Below are positions 1-10,100 of a stretch of DNA of 64,000 bases, in pieces. Both the position numbers and the translations under genes were made by a program. The notes under the pieces were generated by a model, which saw only the letters and a program-made list of their open reading frames with translations, made no database searches and was not told the DNA's origin. Origin of the DNA: Metamycoplasma canadense (GTDB taxonomy: Bacteria > Bacillota_I > Bacilli_A > Mycoplasmatales > Metamycoplasmataceae); assembly GCF_000828855.1 (NCBI RefSeq), contig NZ_AP014631.1, positions 620,001-684,000 of the forward strand. The letters run 5' to 3'. How positions within the stretch are numbered: position 1 is the stretch's first letter; each line of letters opens with the position of its first letter.

Positions 1-1446
1 TATGCAGTAATGGAAAAATTAATAAACAAGTTCAATGAAAAATTAGATAAGAAATATGAAGAAAATAAATTAATTTTAGTAAACTCGTTCGATAAAAAAG
101 ATATTCAAAGCAAAGTCATTTTACAATTAAATGTTCAAAGTAGTTCAACACCTTCGCTTGTTTTTTCGTATCCTTCATTAGTTTCATCAATATATGGTGC
201 CGATCGTTTATATGACTTAACAAGTATTGCTGATAAGACAGGAATTTCTAAGAATATGTTAGATTATAATAATCGTTTAGGATTTAATAATACAGGTAAT
301 ATTTATAATTTTCCTGTTGGCATTAGTTCAGAAATTCTTATAATTAATAAAAAAATACTTTCTAAAGTTTTATATTCATTAGATAAATATAATGAAGATA
401 ATAAAATAAAAAATATTAACATTTTTAATCTTAGAAAAAATACGTTTTTTGCAAGTTTGATAAACGAATATAAAAAATCTAAAAATAAAAAAGAATTTTT
501 AGATTTTAATAAAGATGAAATTAAAAAATGAGATTTAAATTTAGAAAATAACTTTTTAAATTATGACGTTGATTTTCAAAAGTTTTGTTCACTTTTGAAA
601 AAAACAATAAAGAAGCTTGATTTTAATATTTTGTATGTTAAGCATGTTGAAAATTATATATATGAAAGTTTATTTAAAAAAGCTGCTTCGAATTTTGAGC
701 AATTTGTTATAAAGTATAATTCTAATTATGATATTGATTTTAAATTTATTTTAGAACCAAACTCAAAAGAGTATAAGATATTTTATGAAAATATTAAAGA
801 GTTTTATAATAATCTAAGAAATAAAATAATTAATATCGATCCAGATAGGGAACATATTTTAAGGTCGTCGGATTTAAAAAATCAATTGTTTTCATTTGTA
901 ACTTCAAGAGTTTATGAATATGATTTTGATTTTTTTAAAAAACACGAAAATGATTTAATAATTAAAAATGTACCAATTAAAAACAACATAAACCAAAAAA
1001 AAGGAACTTATTTTATTCAAGGTTTATTTTTATCAGCAATAAAATCTAAAATAAATAATAAAAATGAGGTAATTAATTTATTTTTAAATTGACTTTATGA
1101 TAAAAAAAATATTTTAGAATGGAAATATGAAAATAAAATAGTTAAGTTAACTCCTGTTGAATATTTAAGTTTAAATTTAGGTTATGTATATCCAACATTA
1201 AATTTTAAAGAGCAATATGAAGTAATTAAAAATAATGAAAATAAAGCTAACAATCTTATTTTGAATAACATTGAAAATGATAACTTAAATCCTTTTACTG
1301 AATTAGCTGATTATAATAGTAATCAATTAAGAAAAACGATTAAATATCTAGCAATGAACGATTTATTAAAAAATGCTCAAAAGAACGTTGATCCTGATAC
1401 CGCAGTTAAAGAATTTATTGAAAAATTAGTTAATATAATAAAGTAG
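1..1446 (+). CDS. P68/P80-type solute-binding-like surface lipoprotein (C-terminal part)
   Basis: The frame is open from the first base, so the true start and any lipobox lie outside the window; about 481 residues are visible, ending at TAG. Two in-frame TGA codons are read as Trp. The visible start has the look of an extracellular solute-binding fold: a FSYPSLVSSIYGADRLYDL stretch, then YNFPVGISSEILIINKKIL. This resembles mycoplasma P68/P80 lipoproteins, which are related to ABC sugar-binding proteins. The C-terminal half is helical and lysine/asparagine-rich, without further recognisable motifs. It lies 12 bases upstream of the mutase-like gene on the same strand. The family call is by eye and the transported substrate, if any, is unknown. 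Confidence 0.55.
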
Positions 1447-1458
1447 GTTTTATTATTT

Positions 1459-3012
1459 ATGAAAAATAAATTATTTCCAGAATATTTAAAAAATATAAGT
1501 CAAAAAGAAACTGAATTTTTTGAATATAAAAATAACCATATTTTAGGAAAAATAGGTCCTAATTTTAATTGCTTTAATGAAGTTACAATTGAATTATTAT
1601 CTTATGCTATTGTTAATATTTTAAAAAGTAAAAATCTGGACATTAAACTCTTAATCGCAAATGATGGATTATCAAAATATGCAAGTTTTTTTGAAAAAAA
1701 AATAGCTAATATAATTTCTTATTACACTCAAAAAATTTACTGTTTTAAAAACCACACTCCAGTTTCAGAAGCATTTTTTAAATATACTAATTTAATAACA
1801 GAATCATTTGGAATGATTATTTATTTTCATAAATTTTCCGAAGATAATAAGTTTGCTATATCATTTTTTAACAAAAATAATGATCCTCTTTCTGAAGAAA
1901 TAATTAAAGAAATAATTAAAGAATATAAAAAAATTAATATTAACGATAATAAAAACACAACTAATGATTTAAATTTTTTGAATTTTGATAAATTATTAAA
2001 AGAATATACTGATTTTTTAATCAAAAAAAACTTTACTAAGGATGCAAATCATCTTCTTAACATTGGTATTATTTATTCTTCGCTACAAAATACATTTATA
2101 AAAAAAATATTAGGAAAAAACGACATAGCTTATAAAGTTTTTAAGAAAAATTTTAAAAAAGATAAACCATTATTAATTAATTTTTCTTTTTTTTATTTCA
2201 AAAGTTTAAAAAATATAGATTATATTATTAAATTTTCTTACGATTATAAAAAACTTTATTTATATAAAAGAAATTACTCAAAGAAAACAAGTTTATGTTT
2301 TGAATTAGTAGATATAACCGATTTAATTTGTAATTATTTATCATTTACAAATACTATTTTAAATACAAACAGAAATTTTTCTCCGATTAAAAAAATTTAT
2401 TCAAATAATTTAGTTAAAAAAGAATATATTTTATCTATAGCTTCTTATTTTAAGCTTGATTTTCAAATAAATTGATTGTTTAGACCGAATTTAATTAATG
2501 ACGAGAATTCAATTTATTTTGATGAAGAAAATAATGTTTATTTATTTAATTCAAAAAAAATAGGATATGATGCATTTTCTTTTTTTACTGTATTAATAGA
2601 TATGCTAAATTATTATAAAACTCAAGGAATGAAATATGAAGATATTTGTTCTCAAAATTTAAGTTTTATTGATCAATTAAAAATTACTGAATTTGAAATT
2701 CATTGTATTAAAGAAAATGTTATTAATTTTGAAACTAAATTATTTATTCAAGATAATATTTCCTTAATTAAAGTTAACTCAATTGAAAATGTAAAAGAAT
2801 ATTATAAAAATGAATTTCAAAAATATATAGCAAAATTTAATTTTGAGCAATCCGAATGAATGAGTATTAAATACGATTTTAAAAATGAAAAACTAATCTT
2901 TTTAGTTTGTGAAACAAAAAAAACTAATGGTAATTTAGCTAAAAAAATAAAAAAATATATGAAAAAATTTACAAAAAAATATAATAAACCACTTATAAAA
3001 TTAGGAGATTAA
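1459..3012 (+). CDS. Degenerate phosphohexomutase-like protein (probable pseudoenzyme)
   Basis: A 517-residue protein that follows the domain order of alpha-D-phosphohexomutases (ManB/Pgm). Domain 1 is recognisable: IGPNFNCFNEVTIELLSYA aligns with the G(L)RGIMGxGxNRxN start, followed by the KLLIANDG strand. HTPVSEAFFKY aligns with RPTPxLSFAVR. In domain 3, the MLNYYKTQGMKYEDI helix matches the family helix AxYYKxQGKSLxD. The catalytic motifs are gone. TASHNP is replaced by IYFHKFSED, the metal loop DPDADR by SYDYKKL, and the phosphate loop RPSGTEP by IKYDFKNEK. The ORF is long and undisrupted apart from Trp-coding TGA codons, so it is probably a retained non-catalytic homologue rather than a pseudogene. 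It is placed directly behind the lipoprotein gene, suggesting co-transcription. Confidence 0.6.
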
Positions 3013-3206
3013 AATTAAAAAAATATTACACTTATTTTTATAAAAATAAGTTATAATTCTTAAGCATTGACACAGCATAATAATATTATTTAAATGTTTT
3101 TTCTTTGTTTTAAATTTGAAAGTAAGTAAGCTGTATGCCGAAATCATTAGAGAAAAAAATATAGATTAAGAATTATTAAATTGTCTTTGCATATTGAAAG
3201 GAAAAT
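3013..3206 (+). promoter_or_regulatory. rpsD promoter and structured leader (candidate S4 autoregulation site)
   Basis: A TATAAT -10 box lies at 3052-3057, giving a predicted start near 3064 and a leader of about 140 bases. The segment at 3064-3072 (gcattgaca) can pair with 3182-3190 (tgtctttgc) around a small internal loop. The outer TAATTCTTAA at 3054-3063 and TTAAGAATTA at 3167-3176 are also complementary. The closing helix ends just before the AAAGGAAAAT ribosome-binding site. In Firmicutes, S4 represses its own mRNA through a leader pseudoknot. The position fits that role, but the fold is proposed by hand. Confidence 0.4.
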
Positions 3207-3809
3207 ATGTCAAGATTTTTAGGATCAATTTTTAAAAAATCAAGAAGATATGGAACATCTCTTTTAGAAAATAATAAAGAATTCACAAAAGGTAAAAAAA
3301 GAACAACAGCTCCTGGACAACATGGTGCTAAAAGATCTAAACCATCAGATTACCAACTACATATGTATGAAAAACAAAAAGTAAGATTTATGTATGGTTT
3401 AAACGAAAGACAATTCAAAAACTTATTTAATGTTGCATCAAAAAAAGCTGGTGTTACTGGTACTAACTTGCTTCAACTAGTTGAATCAAGATTAGATAAC
3501 TTGGTTTTTAGAGCTGGCTTTGCACGTACTAGAGCACAAGCAAGACAATTTGTTAACCATAACCATGTTATTGTTGATGGACACAAAGCAAACATTCCTT
3601 CAATGATTATTAAACCTGGTTCAGTTATTGAAATTAAATCTTCATTAGAAAATAATTCTAATTTAAAAGATGCTTTAGAAGTAATGCAAACCGCTTCATG
3701 ATTATCACGTGAAAATAATAAAGTAACATATACCAGATTACCTGAAAGAAATGAATTTGCAAAAGATATTGATGAATCATTAATCGTTGAGTACTACAAT
3801 AGACGTTAA
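3207..3809 (+). CDS. rpsD: 30S ribosomal protein S4
   Basis: A 200-residue S4, the primary 16S rRNA-binding protein that nucleates 30S assembly and in many bacteria represses its own synthesis. The start [16 protein letters not shown] and the segment [14 protein letters not shown] are typical. The S4 RNA-binding domain runs over roughly residues 95-160 ([20 protein letters not shown], then [10 protein letters not shown]). One in-frame TGA near 3699 encodes Trp in the C-terminal part and is essential for full length. A good ribosome-binding site (AAAGGAAAAT) precedes the ATG. The gene stands alone between its leader and a strong terminator. Confidence 0.97.
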
Positions 3810-3823
3810 TATTATTTTTTAAA

Positions 3824-3855
3824 ATTCTTGCTTGTTTTTTAGCGAGAATTTTTTT
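3824..3855 (+). terminator. rpsD rho-independent terminator
   Basis: ATTCTTGCT (3824-3832) pairs with AGCGAGAAT (3841-3849) around an 8-base loop and runs into seven T residues. It lies 15 bases after the rpsD stop. Confidence 0.85.
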
Positions 3856-3876
3856 ATTTTTAATAATAATTTTGAT

Positions 3877-4258
3877 TATGCAAAAAAGATTTAAGTCATT
3901 TAACCGAATTACAATATAAAGTAAATCAAGAAAGTTATACTAAAAAACTATTTGAAAATGAATAGGATAACAATTTCCAAAAAGGAATTTATGTTGATAT
4001 TGTTGATGGTAAGCACTTACTAAACCCCAATTGACAAAGGCTTAATTGTCAAAAAGGAAGACTTAATACATAATATGATAAGTACTGAAGTAAAAAGTTC
4101 TAATGTAAAATCTAACTTGGGACATGTTTTTAATTATGATCCAAAAACGAGCGGAGGATTAAGGTACTGTATTAATTCATCTTTGTTAAAATTTATTCTC
4201 TATGAAGAACCTGATCACGACGGACTTGGTCATTTTAAAGAGATTTAAGATTCTAAAT
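3877..4258 (+). pseudogene. Decayed duplicate of msrB
   Basis: This stretch aligns by eye along its length with the intact msrB at 5401-5838. Both start with a Lys/Asp/Leu segment followed by HLTELQYKV, share the YVDIVD motif, the NMI(S/R)TEVKS segment, the LGHVFN motif and the GGLRYCINS motif, and end in the same Gly-Leu-Gly-x-Phe-Lys tail. In this copy the frame is broken by TAG (about 3964), several small indels and TAA codons. The stretch with the resolving-Cys motif GCGWPAF is deleted or scrambled. It is therefore a dead paralogue and the first element of a three-element duplicated block. Confidence 0.8.
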
Positions 4259-4274
4259 AAAAAAAGTTAATTAA

Positions 4275-4306
4275 AATTTCTGCGACTTTGCTGCAGGAAT
4301 TTTTTG
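4275..4306 (+). terminator. Terminator of the msrB pseudogene
   Basis: AATTTCTGC (4275-4283) can pair with GCAGGAATT (4293-4301), followed by a T run. It is nearly the same hairpin as the one after intact msrB (5837-5866), supporting duplication of the whole unit including its terminator. Confidence 0.75.
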
Positions 4307-4324
4307 TTTATATATTTTAAATTA

Positions 4325-4745
4325 TTAATTGGGTTTCGGGTTTTCTTTTAAATCAAAAATAGTTTTTTAGATATTTAAAATAATTATGTTTTTAACAAAA
4401 TGTCTTATAGTACTATCATTATCTAAAAATATATCATTAGCTTTTTGGAGCTCAGCAAGAACGTTGCAAAAATATCAAATGATTTATCAACATTTTTATT
4501 TTCTTTTGATTTTTCAATCATTTCATTAAATTGTTTCTGAACAATATTAGGATCTGCAAAAACATAATAAAATTCAAAAGCATCATTATTTTTTATTAAC
4601 AATAAAAAGACCCCCTATTTTTACTATTTTTGAACTAAAATTTCTAATTGCTTGATTTTAAATTGATTTATGTTTATATAATTTTTAATTGATTATAACA
4701 GGGTTATCTTCTTATATTTAATACTCCTCATAGAATAATTTTTTT
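4325..4745 (-). pseudogene. Decayed duplicate of the reverse-strand gene at 5953-6579
   Basis: Read on the + strand, the stretch follows the same order of words as the 3' two thirds of the intact gene. Shared words include a TTCTTTTA..ATCAAA opening, TCTAAAAA(T/C)ATATCATT, a TCTGCAAA(A/T)A.ATAATAAAA block and TTTTAAATT.ATT. On the reverse strand the reading frame is interrupted repeatedly and no start with a ribosome-binding site remains. It is the middle element of the duplicated block, in the same inverted orientation as in the intact unit. Confidence 0.7.
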
Positions 4746-5083
4746 GTTATTTTGAAATAAATATAAAAAATAACTCAGTAAAATAATTATTTTAATTAGT
4801 TTTTTTAAAAACTAAAATGAAATATTTATTATAAGTTTTTCTATTTTATTGATAAACATTTGGAATTATAAGTAAAGATAAAAATCTACTAAAAATAAAA
4901 AGAAAATTAAATTTTGTTTTATTTTCTTATTCTTTTGCTATTAAAAGCAAAATATTCTTTTAAAAAAACTATCTTTATGATATTAAAAGATTTTTTTAAA
5001 CTAATATGTTATTATAAATAACATATAAAAAACTATGTAATGGTCACGCCAGACAAGATGAAAGTAAATAATATTAGACATTT
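4746..5083. other. Non-coding AT-rich remnant
   Basis: No gene is recognised here. A perfect palindrome, TATGTTAT-tataa-ATAACATA, lies near 5008-5028, just upstream of the surface-protein relic. By position this stretch corresponds to 6740-7164 of the intact unit. I see no counterpart of the SRP RNA gene in it. Confidence 0.5.
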
Positions 5084-5315
5084 ATGAGTAAAATAATTAG
5101 AAGGGGAAGAAAAGCAGTTATTATAGGAACTACAGTATTACTTTTAGCTACTATTGCTATATAGGTATAATAGGTGTCAGTTAAGTTGCATAAAAATGCA
5201 TTGTTTAATAAAAAAACTGTTTGATTAATGATCTTAATTTATGAATTAAAGACTTATTTGAAACTGATAAAGAAAAATATGAAAAACTTGCTTTAGATTT
5301 AAAAAATAATAATTA
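5084..5315 (+). pseudogene. Truncated duplicate of the giant surface-protein 5' end
   Basis: The start (Met-Ser-Lys, basic residues, then an Ala/Thr/Leu-rich membrane segment) parallels the giant gene at 7165. The word TTATTTGAAACTGATAAAGA and the following bases encoding Lys-Tyr-Glu-Lys-Leu-Ala-Leu are almost identical to 7333-7377. A TAG interrupts the membrane segment (about 5162) and the frame shifts several times. Homology ends near 5300 and is followed at once by a terminator, so the long helical region was deleted. Confidence 0.75.
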
Positions 5316-5319
5316 TTAT

Positions 5320-5356
5320 AATTTTCTGTTTTTAAATTAGACAGAAAATTTTTTAT
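5320..5356 (+). terminator. Terminator after the surface-protein relic
   Basis: AATTTTCTGT (5320-5329) pairs with ACAGAAAATT (5341-5350) and leads into a T-rich run. It separates the decayed block from intact msrB. Confidence 0.75.
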
Positions 5357-5400
5357 TTTTTAAAGCAAAAACCCAAATTTAAAATATATAATTTTTAGCT

Positions 5401-5838
5401 ATGAAAAATAAAAAAGATTTAACCCACTTGACCGAATTACAATATAAGGTAACACAAGAAGGATATACTGAAAAACCATTTGAGAATGAATATGACAATC
5501 ATTTTGAAAAAGGAGTTTATGTTGATATTGTTGATAATACACCATTGTTTTTATCAACAGATAAATTTAATTCTGGATGTGGTTGACCAGCGTTTAGTAA
5601 ACCAATTGAAAAAAAATTAATTATTGAAAAAGAAGACCTATCACATAATATGATAAGAACAGAGGTAAAAAGCAATAATGCAGATTCACATCTCGGACAT
5701 GTTTTTAATGATGGTCCTAAAGAAACCGGCGGCTTAAGATATTGTATTAATTCAGCCTCTTTAAAATTCATACCTTATGAAGAATTAGATAAAAACGGAC
5801 TTGGTAATTTTAAGAGTATTTTAGATAGTAAAAAGTAA
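5401..5838 (+). CDS. msrB: Peptide-methionine (R)-S-oxide reductase MsrB
   Basis: A 145-residue MsrB that reduces methionine-R-sulfoxide in proteins, protecting the wall-less cell from oxidants. [13 protein letters not shown], the SGCGWPAF motif and the C-terminal [16 protein letters not shown] are diagnostic; the Cys of RYCINS is the catalytic residue and the Cys of SGCGW the likely resolving one. The paired CxxC zinc sites of many MsrB proteins are absent, as in the zinc-free form. The Trp of SGCGW is encoded by TGA. A TATAAT box at 5387-5392 ends only 8 bases before the ATG and no ribosome-binding site is visible, so translation is probably leaderless. The decayed paralogue lies 1.5 kb upstream. 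Confidence 0.93.
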
Positions 5839-5866
5839 TTTCTGCAATATGCAGAAATTTTTATTT
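5837..5866 (+). terminator. msrB terminator
   Basis: AATTTCTGC (5837-5845) pairs with GCAGAAATT (5851-5859) and continues into TTTATTTTT. The stem overlaps the end of the msrB stop codon. Confidence 0.85.
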
Positions 5867-5892
5867 TTAGACTCGTATATTTTATTAATAAA

Positions 5893-5932
5893 AATTCAAG
5901 CGCATCTAATTAAAATTTATTGCGCTTGAATT
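5893..5932 (-). terminator. Terminator of the reverse-strand hypothetical gene
   Basis: A 12-base inverted repeat, AATTCAAGCGCA (5893-5904) and TGCGCTTGAATT (5921-5932), with T-rich sequence after it when read on the reverse strand. It lies between the convergent msrB and the gene at 5953-6579. Confidence 0.75.
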
Positions 5933-5952
5933 ATAAAATTAATAATTATTTA

Positions 5953-6579
5953 TTAGTTAATTTCTGATTCTTCTTTTAGATCAAATAAGGTTTTTTCAAT
6001 ATTCATAACAACTATTGTTTTTACATATTTACTTATTTGGTTTTCATTGTCTAAAAACATATCATTTGATTTTTTTAATTTTGGTAAAAAGTGCTGAAAA
6101 ACATCAAAAACATAATTTACATTTTCTTGGTTTTCTTTTTTTGTTAGTATTTCTTCGAATTGTTTTTTTACTACATTTGGATCAGCAAATATATAATAAA
6201 AATTATTTTCTGCAAGAATAAGCCCACCATTTTTTTCATTGTTTGTTTTAATTATATTTAATAAGTTTTCGAGCTGTTTAATTTTAAATTTATTAATATT
6301 TTTATATTTATTTAAATTTACCACTATTTCATTTTTACTTTCTTCTTTATATTCGTCATAAAAACGTTTATATGGACATAAAAAATATTGATTTTCATCA
6401 AAAAACAAATTTTCTATTTCTTTATCATTTTTTTCCAAATAAGTGTTAATTAATGTTGAATTAAAAAATGGTTTTTTTGAAATTTTTTTATAAATAACAA
6501 AATCTGTTAAATCTAAAATTGGCAATATTGAAAAATTTTCTACATCTTCTTCAGTGGTTAATAATCATGTACAAATCAT
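5953..6579 (-). CDS. Hypothetical protein with a decayed tandem paralogue
   Basis: I do not recognise this 208-residue protein. The start chosen is the ATG at 6579 (MICTWLLTTEEDVENF), because it is preceded by a strong AGGAGG (6585-6590). A shorter version beginning near 6525 would use TTG without such a site, and the longer form reads one TGA as Trp. The protein is acidic and Asn/Lys-rich, with no signal peptide or membrane segment, so it is probably cytoplasmic. The middle carries LILAENNFYYIFADPNVV and the C-terminus is helical. A broken copy in the same orientation lies at 4325-4745, so it travels with msrB and the surface-protein gene. Confidence 0.7.
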
Positions 6580-6629
6580 AATTAACCTCCTTTTTTTAAT
6601 AAGTTACAATAAAAGTTTATGAAAAATTA

Positions 6630-6711
6630 AAAAACCACAAGACACGGTACTTCTCGACATGGCTGCTATATTTCTATCCTGACCAGTTTACAAGGTTGCT
6701 GTTCTCATGGC
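6630..6711 (-). ncRNA. ffs: Signal recognition particle RNA (4.5S-type, short bacterial form)
   Basis: The reverse strand contains the SRP RNA core: ACTGGTCAGG, a short apical loop, then AGCAGCCATG, as in the conserved GGUCAGG..GGAA..AGCAGCC domain IV bound by Ffh. The ends pair over eight positions (CCATGAGA near 6701-6708 with TCTTGTGG at 6634-6641, allowing G-U), giving an approximately 80-base hairpin RNA. A TATAAT box sits at 6718-6723, one turn upstream of the predicted start. A T run follows the 3' side near 6630. Its protein partner Ffh is at 30775-32100. Confidence 0.88.
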
Positions 6712-6739
6712 TATATCATTATAGCACATTTTTATTTTT

Positions 6740-7164
6740 AAAAAATAAAATAAAACTATGTCTTTTAGTTATTTAGAAGACATTAAAATAAGCATCTACA
6801 AAAAATAATAATTTGTAATATTAATTTTTGTTAATGTTATAACTCTTTTTTCTTTTTATTTTGAGCTATTTTTTGCTTGAGGCACACTATTTTTTCTTAA
6901 ATTATTCTTCTTTTTTTAAAAAAGAAAACTCATTTTATTAATTTTGTATTTTTCAGATGTTTTTTAGATTTTTTTAAGAAATTATTTGTTTTATAAAGTA
7001 AAAACTTATAACTTTTAATTAATTAAAAATATAAAATATTGTTTCATTTTAATTAATAATAAAACAAACTTAAATAATTTTAAGATTATAAATATTTCCG
7101 CATTATATATATATATATATATTATTGTATAATATTAAAAATTTAAAAAGAAAGGATATTTAAT
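6740..7164 (+). promoter_or_regulatory. Promoter of the giant surface gene with a (TA)n tract
   Basis: The 425 bases contain no gene. The last 60 hold the promoter: a 19-base alternating TA tract (7104-7122), five bases, then a perfect TATAAT (7128-7133). AAGAAAGGATAT serves as ribosome-binding site before the ATG at 7165. A -35 element at normal spacing would fall inside the TA tract, so a change in repeat number would alter the promoter geometry. The remaining upstream part is plain AT-rich DNA. Confidence 0.65.
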
Positions 7165-10100
7165 ATGAGTAAAAGAACAAAAAAGGAAAAGAAAGCTCTT
7201 GTAATAGCAACTACAACTCTATTGTTATCAACAATTGGTGTGGGCGTACTCGGTGGGGTGTCTAAGCATCATAGAGATTCTTTTATCAATGAAAAAAACA
7301 ATTTAATTAGTAACCTTAAGTCTAAAATTAAAGAATTATTTGAAACTGATAAAGAAAAATATGAAAAATTAGCTTTAGCCCAAAATTTATCATTTAATAA
7401 ACCTTTTATTCAATATGATGTAAGTGAATTAAAAAAACTTATTGATATCTTGAATACATTTATTTTTAATGAAGTTAATAATAATCTTTTAGAGTTTAAA
7501 AAAAATAATGATCTATTTAAAGAAATTTTACACGAAATTTCCGATAAAGATTTCTTAAAAAATTTAGAAGCACGTAAGGCAATTCTTTCTGAACTTAATG
7601 ATTTAAAAGATATTTATAAATTAAGCGAAATCAATAGAAATAACGTTATTCCTAAATTAAAAGATATCTTTAATAAAAAAAGTTATTCGTCTATTTCGTT
7701 CAAAGAAGCAAAAGATATAATTGAAAAAACATTATTTTCTCAGTTGGATACTAAAATTAGTGAAATTATTAATAACTTAGATAAAAATATTGCCGAATAT
7801 TGGTCAAATATTAATAGTAATACTAAAACCTCAAAAGAAAAAGAGGTTATTTTAGATACACTAAACAAATATGATCAGGCTTTAAAACACGCCAACTTAA
7901 TTGAAAGCCCATTAAAACGTAATAAATATTTAAAACTTATTAAAAGTTCACCTAAAGATAAAATTGATGATATTTTACAACAAGTTATTAAAGAAGCTAA
8001 TAAGGATGATATTGAAGAAAGAAAATCGCTAATTCATCAACTTAGTTTTTTGAATAAAACAGCATCAGATGAAGATAAAGCAAAAATAGAAAACTTATTA
8101 AAAAATAATTTAGATCCTAATTTTTCGAAAAATGCTAATGATTTAATTAAAGAATTAGAAAAAAAATTAGAAAATAAATCTTCTTTAAATTATCTAATCA
8201 ATCTTAAAAAAGAAAACCTTAAATCAATTCTTGAAAATAATTCAACATTAAGCGAAAAACAAAAAGAATTATTTAAAAATAAATTAGAAAAAACCGATCT
8301 TTCTAATAATGAAATTAATTTATTACAAAAGACTATTTTTAAAGAAATTGAGTTGTCACGTAATAAAAAATATGCTAAAGAAATTATTGATTTATTAGAT
8401 GAACCTGAAAAAACTCAATTTGGAAACAATTTAGCCTTAGCAAAAAGTATTGAAAAAATAAGAGAAATTGAAGATAAAGCTCTTGAAATTTACAATAAAG
8501 CCAAAGATGAATTTGATAAGCATTTTGATCAAAATCTTGAAAATAAGGATCCTAAGAAACAAAAAATATTAAACGATATTATTGCAATAAATAGTGTTAA
8601 AGCATTTAAAGATGGTATTAAAGCAATAGATTATGCTATTAATGAAAATCTTAATAATCTTAAAATGTATGCATTAGGAGTAAAGGATTTATTAAAACTA
8701 AATGATGAAAGCGAGTTTGTTCAAAAATGAGTTTCTAATTTTGATTTAAATATAAAAACTTTTCAAAAATCTAAATCCATTTTAGAAATTGAAAAACAAC
8801 TGAAGGATGAATCGTTAAAAGAAGCAATTTTATATAAGTCAAAAATCGTATCTCAAGGAAATTCTAATTTAAATATTTCTAAAAAGATTTCAGAATTAGA
8901 AACAACTTTAAAAAATTCTTTATTTAATGAAAAAACTTTAAATGATTCATTTTTAAAAATAAATGAAATCAACTTATTAATAATAAAAGATTCGTTTTCA
9001 AGTATTAATGGTAATAAAACAAAAATTGATAATTATAAAGAAAAAGATCAATTATTAAAATTTTTAGATTCTAACGATACTATTGATATTTTTGTTGCGC
9101 AAGCAAAATATAATTTATTGTCAAGAGTTTTACTTGAAAATGAAATATTTAAGACTAATCTTGATAAGTTAATTAAAAATTCTCAATTTCAAAATGATGA
9201 AGAAATAAAAAAAGTTATTTCTTTATTACAAGAAACTACAGAAAAAAATAATGATATAAAATTACCTCAAAAAATAGTCCTTGATTTAGTAAATAAAAAT
9301 TTTAATGAGAAAAGCAACGAACAAAAAGCTAAATTGATTAACAAAGTTTTAACTTTGCTTAATGTTAATACTTCTTTTATTTTAAATGAAACAGAAAAAA
9401 TTAATTTAGAAACAGAGGGTAATAATTCAGATCAAGAATTAGTTAAAACATTAGATGAATATGACCAAAAAATGATTTTAAGATATGAACTTGCTTCAAT
9501 TTATAATTTAGCAAACAAAAATGCTGATTTAATTCTTAAAAAATCTGAGCTAAAATCATTAATTTTAAATATTAATTCAACAAAAGAACAACTAGAATCG
9601 GCAATAAATAATGTTAAAGAGGCATTTTTAAGAGCAATAAATAAATCAGATAAAGTACGCGAGGAATTAATTAAAAAAGCATCAACATTTAATGAATTAT
9701 TTACAATAAATGACGACGATACAAAGAATATTGAAAACTTTAATATTTTATTAGAAGCATTATCGCCTTTAGTGTTAAGTGATATTTCAAAATTTAGCGA
9801 AATATTAAGTAATTTAAACGAAATTGAAAAAATAAACAAAGAAAAACTTAAAGAAATTATTACAAACTTAGATGAAAAAGACAAGGATAAGAATTTAGAA
9901 ATTGAAAAATTAGATAGTAATGAAATTTCGAAAAAATTAATCGAATTTAATGATAAATTTAATGAAAATAAAATAAACATCTTAAAAGATGTTGAATCTT
10001 TAGATTATGACAATCCAAATAAAAAAGGTTTACTACTTTTAATAAAAGAAAGTAAAAATCAAAAAGATTTAAAAAATATTAAAGAAATTATCAAGCAAAA

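Noticed and set aside
4262..5340. Insertion-sequence remnant
   Set aside because: No transposase words or terminal inverted repeats; the sequence is explained by decay of a duplicate of the downstream unit.
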